Shown: positions 14,238 to 21,596 of the stretch, piece by piece
How the letters are laid out: each line of letters opens with the position of its first letter
How positions within the stretch are numbered: the first letter of the stretch is position 1
Origin: a virus
Length of the DNA stretch: 27,188 nucleotides
IMG/VR virus record: IMGVR_UViG_3300044644_000710
Coordinates: 1-27,188 of that record
Reading direction: 5' to 3' (one strand)
The notes under the pieces: generated by a model
What the model was told of the DNA's origin: nothing
What the model saw: the letters and a program-made list of their open reading frames with translations, nothing else
Database searches by the model: none
Translations under genes and position numbers: made by a program

Positions 14238-15080
14238 TTATGCAGTTACAGTTACTGATACATCAATAGTTCCAAAGATACATCCGGCTTCGTTGGATGC
14301 AACTACGGTCAAGACATAATCCCCAACAACTTGCGGATCAATGTCAAGTGAACCAGTTGTTGCGTCAATCGTTGCACCCAAAGCCGCAATAACGGCAGCA
14401 GATGAACCGAGTGACCAAACAGTTGACGGAAGGCTTTGTGAACCGAAATCGTAGTTGAGAGAGGCTGTATACGTTTCAGTCTGAATGAAGCCGATTGGTG
14501 CAGCAATCGCATCAACTCCGCTTACCTCGTAGAACAGACCTTCAAGTAATTTATCCGTGTCGAAATCAGAAGGAACAGGGTTTGAATCTGCTACCCATTT
14601 GATCATCGTTTCACCGTTGATAAACTGAGTCAGGTCATTCTGGATAACTGGATCACCGATAACGGTCACCTGCGTTCCAGAGGCATCCCAGTACAATTCT
14701 GGAGTGAAGTAGTACAGATCATAGTTCTGTGATGAACGAAGGATTTTGTTGTACGAATCAACATTGGCAATAACCTGAGCATCGATGAAGTTCAATGTGT
14801 GAGTCTTCGCCCCTGGTCGATTGATACGCAATCCAACACCCGGAAGTTCTGCCGTTTCTGGTTTCGGCTTGTCACCGGCAATGTTCAGGAACATGATAGC
14901 ATTCCCGTCTAAAGCTTGGTAGAAGATTGAATCCAGAAGAGTAGTAGCATCTGTCTTGTCGATGAGGCTCGCTACGGTCTTTTTCACCAAAGCTGCCCCA
15001 ATAATCCGACCTTTATAATCCACATCGCAACGGTAGTTCTTATAGCAAGAAACCGGAGGACAATTGAGAGTAATATTCAT
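14238..15080 (-). CDS. Virion structural protein with C-terminal Ig-like domain
   Basis: A 280-aa protein. The first 20 residues have three Cys (NCPPVSCYKNYRCDVDYKG), reminiscent of the Cys-containing start of the protein at 9725-10777. The middle is a beta-rich globular domain of unknown family. The last 75 residues look like a bacterial/phage Ig-like repeat of the He_PIG type: LPSTVWSLG, then IDATTGSLDIDPQVVGDYVLTV, VASNEAG and a final TVTA. Such domains decorate capsids and tail tubes and are thought to bind cell-surface sugars weakly. The gene lies 15 nt downstream of the large structural gene and 4 nt upstream of the portal start. A major tail or decoration protein is possible; the exact role is not readable. 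Confidence 0.55.
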   Translation of the reverse strand: MNITLNCPPVSCYKNYRCDVDYKGRIIGAALVKKTVASLIDKTDATTLLDSIFYQALDGNAIMFLNIAGDKPKPETAELPGVGLRINRPGAKTHTLNFIDAQVIANVDSYNKILRSSQNYDLYYFTPELYWDASGTQVTVIGDPVIQNDLTQFINGETMIKWVADSNPVPSDFDTDKLLEGLFYEVSGVDAIAAPIGFIQTETYTASLNYDFGSQSLPSTVWSLGSSAAVIAALGATIDATTGSLDIDPQVVGDYVLTVVASNEAGCIFGTIDVSVTVTA

Positions 15081-15095
15081 TTGAATGTTTGAATT

Positions 15096-17267
15096 TTAAC
15101 ACCCTATGCAGGCGTTGTTATTAGGCTGAAAGCCCTGAATCAGTGCGGAAAACTTCATTTGTGCAAGCTTTCTATAAGAGGTCTTGTTTGAAAAGTCCTG
15201 AACGGTGGCAACGTCCAAATCCCCAGAAACAAATATGGATTGGTCTTCGAAAATTAGAATCGGGCATCTTGTGGCAGAAAATACCGCATTCCGTGTTTCT
15301 AAGTCCAAATAATCACTATGCAAATCTACGGTTAAATCAGAATAATTGGAAGGTCTTTGATACGTTCCGTCTGAGTTACGATAAATTGACTCTTCAATCT
15401 TTGGCTTTTGTCCTGCCCCGTTGATTGGTAGCCGTAACTGTTGCATCCAACCGGAGTAATACTCAAAGCCCTCGATAATGGCATCCTCAGACGATCCGAA
15501 TTGCCACATTGAACTGAAGCAATCCTGATTGTTCAACTCAAGTGAATTCGAAAAGGCAAAGATTGATTGGTAAGGGTAGTTGTCATCGTATAGCCCGAAT
15601 ACATAGCACCCATCAGGTGCGGATGGGATTGTGACGGTTGCTAGGAATTGGGTAGCATTTTCCGTTTGTTGTACAAATTGATTCGTATAAGGAGGTAATG
15701 GTGGGTCTCCAATTAGATTAACGGCTAATTGAACCTGATAATCTCCGATCTGACAATCCAAAGCACAAGTGGTTACCGTAATTATCCCATAAAATGGCAA
15801 AAACTCATCTCCAGTTGCCACAAGTTCAACAGATACAGTATAATCATCCGTTGATAGACTTTCAATAAATGCAGCTAATTGGGCATCTGTGGTCAAGGGA
15901 ACTGTAGGTAATGGAATAGCTAAAATATATTCTGATGTGCTACCAAACCCAAAGTAGATTCCTAACTCATAAGTTGCAGGGTCTGCAATGTTACTATTAA
16001 TTTCCAACCTAATTGAATTCCACCCTGCCCAATCATCCACATAATTGTTAACAAAAATAATAGGTTTTAAACAACCAAATTTTGCTTGACCAATCTCACT
16101 CACAAAATTCAGGTTCTCATCAAACAGACCGATTTGGCAAGAAGTTAATCCGGTCAGGTTGGCTTGTTCTGGAATGATGTTGAATTGATAAGTGTCACCC
16201 GTTTTGATCGGCATCTGAAACGTGTCCACTTCTTCCGGTTCGCAACCGTTGTCGAACTGGATTAAATCCATGTCGTACCAATTGCCCGAAAACAACTGCC
16301 CCGTTAATGGTTCATAAGGCAATGATGTGGCAATGACGTAATCCCCTAAAAACTGGTCAATCGCAGATGAACTATCAATCACAAACCTCTGAAAGTACCA
16401 GAAAGACCCGTCAGTACGTGCTACTAAAGCAAACGACCTTTCACCTGTAAACAGGGTTGAAACCCGTTCAATCGCCCCAGACGAATCCGTGTCGGTGGTT
16501 ACCGTGTAATCATCTGGAAGATGCAAGAGATTGATTGCATTGATCAGGTCACTAGCCGTCAAAGTCTGGTCAGCGATGGTCAAAGAAATAATCCTTTCCA
16601 TCAGACTCAGGATGTAATTCTGAGACGGACTCAAAGCTGAAAAAGTCTTGGATTTCACCGGAGCAAATGGATTTGATTGTGCCGGATAGCGACCAACAAC
16701 GCCCGTGTCCAGATCAACCTTCCAATCCTTTCCCCTCGCTATTGAACTGGTTGCAATGCCCGTTGTACGGTCGAATGAATAGGTAATCGGGAAAATAGCA
16801 GAACCATTTTGATAATAGATTTCCAAGGCCCGTTTAACCAATAATTCAACATCTACAATCGGGTCATCGTAGGCTTGTGTAGCCGCAACGATTAAGTAAG
16901 TGTCGAACACGGAATCAACCACAATACCATCGACCAAGTCCAATGTCATGATTACCTTCTGGGTTGAATCAACGGCATGGAGTTGGTCATTCTGGACATT
17001 GAATATCAATGTCTGAGTCCCTGAAATGGTTGGGTAAGGCTTCGGATAAACCAAACGCAATTCACCACCATTTTGAGGCTCATTCAACGTGTCAATGTTA
17101 GCCTGAAAGTTCTTGATGGCCTGACCGATTGTTTGACCGACCAAATCCCCATTCGAATAAAGGTTTTGGAATTCTTTACACAAAGTTGATTGTAGACTGT
17201 ACCCTGGTTCAAATCCACCATTGACATTGGCCGGACTGAATCGGTAGAAAGGATGTGCGTTGCCCAT
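15096..17267 (-). CDS. Large virion/tail-appendage protein
   Basis: A 723-aa, beta-rich, acidic protein without a signal peptide or membrane span. It has multiple Cys, with a cluster in the middle (TCALDCQIG), and ends in NNNACIGC. The middle (residues 320-560) has strands and aromatic residues like a carbohydrate-contacting domain (GCEPEEVDTFQMPIKTGDTYQF; GCYVFGLYDDNYPY). The N-terminus (FYRFSPANVNGGFEPGYSLQS) is not recognised. It is coupled by TAATG to the preceding small protein. Because its partner carries a fibre-type docking segment, I infer a tail or head appendage, possibly involved in receptor contact. No enzyme motif is visible. Confidence 0.5.
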   Translation of the reverse strand: MGNAHPFYRFSPANVNGGFEPGYSLQSTLCKEFQNLYSNGDLVGQTIGQAIKNFQANIDTLNEPQNGGELRLVYPKPYPTISGTQTLIFNVQNDQLHAVDSTQKVIMTLDLVDGIVVDSVFDTYLIVAATQAYDDPIVDVELLVKRALEIYYQNGSAIFPITYSFDRTTGIATSSIARGKDWKVDLDTGVVGRYPAQSNPFAPVKSKTFSALSPSQNYILSLMERIISLTIADQTLTASDLINAINLLHLPDDYTVTTDTDSSGAIERVSTLFTGERSFALVARTDGSFWYFQRFVIDSSSAIDQFLGDYVIATSLPYEPLTGQLFSGNWYDMDLIQFDNGCEPEEVDTFQMPIKTGDTYQFNIIPEQANLTGLTSCQIGLFDENLNFVSEIGQAKFGCLKPIIFVNNYVDDWAGWNSIRLEINSNIADPATYELGIYFGFGSTSEYILAIPLPTVPLTTDAQLAAFIESLSTDDYTVSVELVATGDEFLPFYGIITVTTCALDCQIGDYQVQLAVNLIGDPPLPPYTNQFVQQTENATQFLATVTIPSAPDGCYVFGLYDDNYPYQSIFAFSNSLELNNQDCFSSMWQFGSSEDAIIEGFEYYSGWMQQLRLPINGAGQKPKIEESIYRNSDGTYQRPSNYSDLTVDLHSDYLDLETRNAVFSATRCPILIFEDQSIFVSGDLDVATVQDFSNKTSYRKLAQMKFSALIQGFQPNNNACIGC

Positions 17268-17818
17268 TATGCGATTGGGAATTTAGTGTACGTTCCGTAA
17301 ACCCGAAGGGTGTGATCTCCTTCTGTTGCATCTGCTCCAAACGCTGAAAGTGCTAGACCGCCTGAGTTATCGTTTTGGCTTGTTCTTGTATATAATTGCA
17401 GATTATATGTGCTTGGTTCATTCATTAAATTTCTTGTAATCGTAACGCTACCAACTACATTATCAATTTCATAAGATGCCGTAAACGCTCTGAAATTACT
17501 ACTTGTAGTACTTATAATTCCTGCGTAACCAGTAAAGTCATAATCAGTCGTGCCGTCATTATTTACTAAAATAGTAGCTGCAATCAATTGCAGATAACTA
17601 ACCCCGTCATCCTCTACTAATAGAATTGGGTTAGTAGCCATCCCTTGAATTGCAGCCGTGTCTGTGATGGTTACATCAAACTCATATCGCATCGCAAAGG
17701 AATCATTGACATCCTCGTTGTATGCCCTTTCTTCATCTGGTGTGATGTCACCAGTTTCGTTGTTGACAAATAAGGCGGCATTGGCCGCATTTAGTTCTTC
17801 TCTTGTTTTCTGTGCCAT
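17267..17818 (-). CDS. Small appendage protein with fibre-type docking N-terminus
   Basis: A 183-aa protein. Residues 5-40 (TREELNAANAALFVNN, ETGDITPDEERAY, NDS) match an N-terminal pattern seen on phage fibre proteins: LN..N..F..N..G.ITP...R......DS. The same pattern begins the long fibre at 19813-21582 (LNSQVDSNFPNN, ITPTLLR). The rest is beta-rich. It is translationally linked on both sides by TAATG (17818 and 17267). Likely a virion-attached appendage or adaptor for the 723-aa partner; this is inference. Confidence 0.55.
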   Translation of the reverse strand: MAQKTREELNAANAALFVNNETGDITPDEERAYNEDVNDSFAMRYEFDVTITDTAAIQGMATNPILLVEDDGVSYLQLIAATILVNNDGTTDYDFTGYAGIISTTSSNFRAFTASYEIDNVVGSVTITRNLMNEPSTYNLQLYTRTSQNDNSGGLALSAFGADATEGDHTLRVYGTYTKFPIA

Positions 17819-18186
17819 TAGGATTCAAAATTTAAGATTGATTCAAGGGCTTCAATTTGACGGGCAGAGAATTTCATATCTTCACCTTCTAAGGACAATA
17901 CTTTCAAATCCAAATCCTCCATTTCACCCGACTCATCCCATCTTTTGAACACTATTGAATCTGCAATTGTGTGGTATTGTTTTAACTCGCCTTCAGCATA
18001 CACTTCCTTTTTTGGCAGTATCGTTTCAAATTCAGCATTCAATTCTTCCGTGTACTTTTCACCAATTGATTTCAATCGGTCGAGATTTCGTTTAATGCGG
18101 TATGCGGTTGTAAATGAGAGTTCTTTATTGGTTAAATCACTCAGGGCAAAGTACAATTGAGCCGCCTTGCTTATTTTGATTGTCAT
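17818..18186 (-). CDS. Hypothetical helical protein (DUF1617-like size and shape)
   Basis: A 122-aa, mainly helical, charged protein. The frame is open to an ATG at 18282, but that part overlaps the opposite SGNH gene and a promoter-like sequence, so the ATG at 18184-18186 (MTIKISKAAQLYF) is chosen. A helix pair around TAYRIKRNLDRLKSIGEKYTEELNAEFE recalls the small phage proteins called DUF1617, but I am not sure of the match. It is the first gene of a TAATG-coupled trio with 17267-17818 and 15096-17267. Confidence 0.55.
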   Translation of the reverse strand: MTIKISKAAQLYFALSDLTNKELSFTTAYRIKRNLDRLKSIGEKYTEELNAEFETILPKKEVYAEGELKQYHTIADSIVFKRWDESGEMEDLDLKVLSLEGEDMKFSARQIEALESILNFES

Positions 18187-18208
18187 GCTGATTTTATCTT
18201 TAATGGTG

Positions 18209-18241
18209 GAAAGATACGAACATGAACCCAAATTAGACAAA
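18209..18241 (-). promoter_or_regulatory. Possible promoter of the 15096-18186 operon
   Basis: Minus strand: TTTG (18241-18238), a 21-nt spacer, TATCTTTC (18216-18209), one mismatch to TAnnTTTG. It lies 23 nt before the ATG at 18186. A supply from the upstream late operon is blocked by the plus-strand SGNH gene only in orientation, so this promoter may be the main source. Confidence 0.45.
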
Positions 18242-18271
18242 TACATAGCTGAAATCCCGTTCATTTGCAAA

Positions 18272-18952
18272 ATGAAACGCATTCTTATTTTACTAGCCTT
18301 CCTTATAACGGGATCGGCACAGGCACAACGAGTACTGGTAGCCGGAACATCTATTGACTACGGATTGAAAGCTTCACACCCTGATTCTGGATGGGTTTCA
18401 AGGGTTAAAGTCGCACTTGGATGGCAGGTTGTAAACAAGGCAGTACCGAACGCCACTTATCTGGATAGCACCAACTATAGACTAATCCCACAATTGCGGA
18501 GTCAGAAAGGTCAGCACTTCGACATTGTTATTCTTGGAGGCCCAACCAATGATGCACAGTTGCCCTACGGAGGTGGCAAAAAAGTCCCAAGGGCTTATCA
18601 ACGTGTAATTGATTCAGTGAAGCTATGGTGGCCCGATGCACTAATTATCCATAATACACCCATTGCATCAAGGCATCCCCTTATTCCTCAAAGGACTTTA
18701 GATACTTTAATCACTCCTATGGTTGTGGCTCAAGAAGGATTAATCTGCAATTTTGCTCAACTTCCATCCATCATTCTAAGCCCAGACCGGATTCATCCAG
18801 ATGATTGGGGTTATGCAAGAATGGCTTCTGCATTTGTGGCATGGTGGAGAGGGAAAAGGGATGTGGTAATAAAAGAAAAGAGCCTCATTGACGAGACTCC
18901 TATTGTTGAATTACGTGTTGGTAATCGGATGATTAGGAAACAAGTTTATTAG
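18272..18952 (+). CDS. Secreted SGNH/GDSL-family hydrolase
   Basis: A 226-aa esterase-like protein. Start chosen at the ATG that opens a clear signal peptide (MKRILILLAFLITGSAQAQ, cleavage likely after AQA); an upstream in-frame extension to 18167 would bury it. Catalytic blocks: GTS with Ser27 (block I, G-T-S in place of G-D-S), GGPTND with Asn93 (block III), and DRIHP with Asp172 and His175 (block V). Such enzymes often remove acetyl groups from polysaccharides. It runs opposite to the tail genes, and its stop lies 4 nt from the stop of the convergent fibre gene. A signal peptide is unusual for a virion enzyme and suggests action in the host envelope, for instance altering the surface receptor. 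No strong promoter was found upstream. Confidence 0.82.
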   Translation: MKRILILLAFLITGSAQAQRVLVAGTSIDYGLKASHPDSGWVSRVKVALGWQVVNKAVPNATYLDSTNYRLIPQLRSQKGQHFDIVILGGPTNDAQLPYGGGKKVPRAYQRVIDSVKLWWPDALIIHNTPIASRHPLIPQRTLDTLITPMVVAQEGLICNFAQLPSIILSPDRIHPDDWGYARMASAFVAWWRGKRDVVIKEKSLIDETPIVELRVGNRMIRKQVY

Positions 18953-18956
18953 GATG

Positions 18957-19811
18957 TTAAACTTGCCGTGCAAGAGTTGTATTGAAGGCTTGAACTAAAA
19001 TGGATAAATTTCTTGCCTGATCTGGATTTAAGCCAGTTCCAATAGTTGCAAATCTAAATGCCTGAGTTGATGGATAGGCTGCTCCGGATGTGGTAATTCC
19101 AATCGCCACCTGATTTGTTGGTAAAATATTAGATGTAGCAGTTGTGGTATTTGATCCAATCAATACGCTATTGATAAATAACATAATGTTATTTGAAGCG
19201 GTTCTTGATCCAATGACAAATCCCGTATTGGTACTTCTGGTCGTGAAGACATTATATTGAACCGATGCGGACGATATATTTTGAATTCCAAAAACACCTA
19301 CACCATTACCTGTAAGTAGTCCAAGTTTAGTCGGTGAAGAAAACGCACCAATTGGTGTGATAAGGTTTGTTGCTTGTGTAGTGCCTACATAAATGCTTTG
19401 ATGAAAATCAAAAGCAGATGCATTTACAGATGGAGTGTATCCGGTAGTGCCATAGCTTAACGCATCTGCTACGGTCTTTTGTAAGCCGTTAGCGGTTGAT
19501 GTTGTGAATCCCGTTCCGGTAAATGTTATATTAAATGTGGAAGTGTCTTTTAGATTCCATTTTTGAGCATTGAGTGAACTGCCAATAAATGGATAAATCA
19601 CTTGCATTCTGCTCCACAAGTCCATGTTCACAAGTCCCCACACCAAATTATTAATGGCATTAATTTCAGTCCTGGTCATTTGATATCCGATGCTTGCTTG
19701 AGCATCGATATAAGCAAAGACATTTGGATGTAAAATTTGAGGGAATAAAACCGTTCCGACATCTCCAACAACTACAGTTCCGGTCGGTCCTCCAAGTGCT
19801 GTTAGTGGCAT
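18957..19811 (-). CDS. Tail appendage/receptor-binding candidate
   Basis: A 284-aa, Ser/Thr/Asn/Ala-rich, beta-strand-rich protein without Cys. Residues 63-83 (SRMQVIYPFIGSSLNAQKWNL) carry the YPF-G ... WNL/FNL pattern that I associate with phage tail proteins from Bacteroidota, preceding a LamG/concanavalin-like beta sandwich. The later part (FIGSRTASNNIMLFINSVLIG) fits such a sandwich. It starts 1 nt after the fibre gene's stop, so it is coupled to it, and probably forms the tip or distal part of that fibre. Receptor binding is inferred from position and fold type. Confidence 0.6.
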   Translation of the reverse strand: MPLTALGGPTGTVVVGDVGTVLFPQILHPNVFAYIDAQASIGYQMTRTEINAINNLVWGLVNMDLWSRMQVIYPFIGSSLNAQKWNLKDTSTFNITFTGTGFTTSTANGLQKTVADALSYGTTGYTPSVNASAFDFHQSIYVGTTQATNLITPIGAFSSPTKLGLLTGNGVGVFGIQNISSASVQYNVFTTRSTNTGFVIGSRTASNNIMLFINSVLIGSNTTTATSNILPTNQVAIGITTSGAAYPSTQAFRFATIGTGLNPDQARNLSILVQAFNTTLARQV

Positions 19812-19812
19812 A

Positions 19813-21582
19813 TTAGTTTAGATAGGTAGCGGTAACAATTGAAGCAGTAATAGAATTGGCAGCGTTTGCGGTCACCCAATCGGCTTGCAAGTCAATGGCA
19901 AGTGTTCCAGTGGTATTGATTGATGCAGAGGTACTGCTTACCTGAAAATAGTTTTGTAAATCAGTTCCGGTATGATTTAGTCTACCGATTCCCAAAAATT
20001 GAAGTGTTCCAGATGCTCCAGTTGTTCTGCAAGTTAATGTAAACTCTGCATCATAATATACTGTTGTCAAACCTCCATTGTGGGAAAAGGTTATTGTTCC
20101 AACTGCTACACCACCGATGGTCAATTTTAAAGCACAATCTTGACTCCCTGAGTCTTGATTATAAGTTCCTGATACAAATATTTTAATCGTCTTACCTACT
20201 GCAAAAAAACTGGAAGGTAATGTGGAGCTTCCAATTAATGTTCCAAGTAGTGTTGTAGAGGTTGCTGTATTGGCTACCGTTATTGTATTGGTCTGAGTAA
20301 ATATGCCCAATGCCGTCAAGTCACCTGACTTGGTAAGATTTCCAGATATATCGGCAATAAGTACCCCAGAGGCTGAACCTGTGGCAAAGTCAGAGTTCCT
20401 TGCCGTTGTCAATACATTGGTTGCTCCCGTGCCTTTGTAAAGCACCAGATTTGGAACAGAGGAAACATTCTGATATGTCAGCATCCCATCAGTTGTTCCG
20501 GTGAATGCCGCAGAGGATGGTGTTAGTGTAAAGTGTGGAACAGATGCCGTTCCTGCTCCTAATGCCAATCTTGCAGAAATGGTTGTGCCAAATCCAATAC
20601 CCAATCGGTTGTTGGTATCGTCAAAAAAGAAATTGGAGTTGTCTTGTGCCAACACCCCACTAAGCCCTGCAAATAAAACACTTCCTGCTGTGGCACTTGT
20701 GATTGAACCACCGATTGCCATAGTAGCTACTCCTGCTGATGCCCACGAAGGAATGCCTGCCGATAAAGTTAATACATGGCCGTTTGTTCCTGCCGCAAGC
20801 CTTGTGAATAAACCACCTGAATTTCGGTAGTATATGTCACCTGTTGCATCCGATCCGACATTGATTACAGGAGAAGTTAGTGTCTTATTGGTTAAGGTTT
20901 GTGATCCTGATATCGTTACCACTTCAACGCCATTCGACTGAAGAACTCCCGTTCCTTTTGGTACAAGGTTTATATTGATGTTTGATGACGATCCGGTTGC
21001 CGTCATTGCAATCGTTCCTGTACCTCCTGCAAATCCCCAGTAATCGGCAGAGGCAGCACCAATATTTGTTGCACCATTCAAGGAAGCACCTGTTCCTGCG
21101 GCAGAACCGAATGAGGCAACTTCAGTACCTGAACTATTAAGAATTGAAACGCCACCGCTTCCACTTGCTTTGAAGTCTGTTCCAATTAATGCACCTGCGG
21201 CAAATGTTACAGCAGTCCCGTTTGTAGTAGCTCCAGAAATGCCACCAAAAGCCCCTGCGTTATTGTATTGAAGTTGTGTTGTCGATCCTCCTGGTGATCC
21301 ACTTGCAGTAATTACCGTCCAAACTGCGGTAGTTGTTCCTGAAGCATATAGGTACTCAATCTGCGTGTTAAAATCAATAATCCTGCTTTTCCCGATCAAG
21401 TATCCTGCCGCAACATTTTGACCTGCACCCGGAACGCCATCAAAAAAAGAATAAGGAGTAGATACGATAAAATCCTTTTGCTGACCCCTGAGTAAAGTCG
21501 GAGTGATTAACTTCGTGGTGTTATTAGGAAAATTACTATCTACCTGTGAATTTAATTCCGGTAATGATTTTGCTGTTGCCAT
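19813..21582 (-). CDS. Tail fibre protein
   Basis: A 589-aa, Gly/Ser/Thr/Ala-rich, low-charge protein typical of a trimeric fibre. The N-terminus (PELNSQVDSNFPNN, LITPTLLRGQQKD, S) is the virion-docking pattern also seen at 17267-17818. Residues about 225-275 carry the fibre hallmark SGSQTLTNKTLTSPVINVG, then GDIYYRNSGG and GTNGHVLTL. The C-terminal 150 residues form a compact beta domain (TGTLAIDLQADWVTANAANS), compatible with a head or trimerisation domain. Sits between the baseplate protein and the appendage candidate. No chaperone or peptidase domain seen. Confidence 0.8.
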   Translation of the reverse strand: MATAKSLPELNSQVDSNFPNNTTKLITPTLLRGQQKDFIVSTPYSFFDGVPGAGQNVAAGYLIGKSRIIDFNTQIEYLYASGTTTAVWTVITASGSPGGSTTQLQYNNAGAFGGISGATTNGTAVTFAAGALIGTDFKASGSGGVSILNSSGTEVASFGSAAGTGASLNGATNIGAASADYWGFAGGTGTIAMTATGSSSNININLVPKGTGVLQSNGVEVVTISGSQTLTNKTLTSPVINVGSDATGDIYYRNSGGLFTRLAAGTNGHVLTLSAGIPSWASAGVATMAIGGSITSATAGSVLFAGLSGVLAQDNSNFFFDDTNNRLGIGFGTTISARLALGAGTASVPHFTLTPSSAAFTGTTDGMLTYQNVSSVPNLVLYKGTGATNVLTTARNSDFATGSASGVLIADISGNLTKSGDLTALGIFTQTNTITVANTATSTTLLGTLIGSSTLPSSFFAVGKTIKIFVSGTYNQDSGSQDCALKLTIGGVAVGTITFSHNGGLTTVYYDAEFTLTCRTTGASGTLQFLGIGRLNHTGTDLQNYFQVSSTSASINTTGTLAIDLQADWVTANAANSITASIVTATYLN

Positions 21583-21596
21583 TGTTTTTTATTCGT

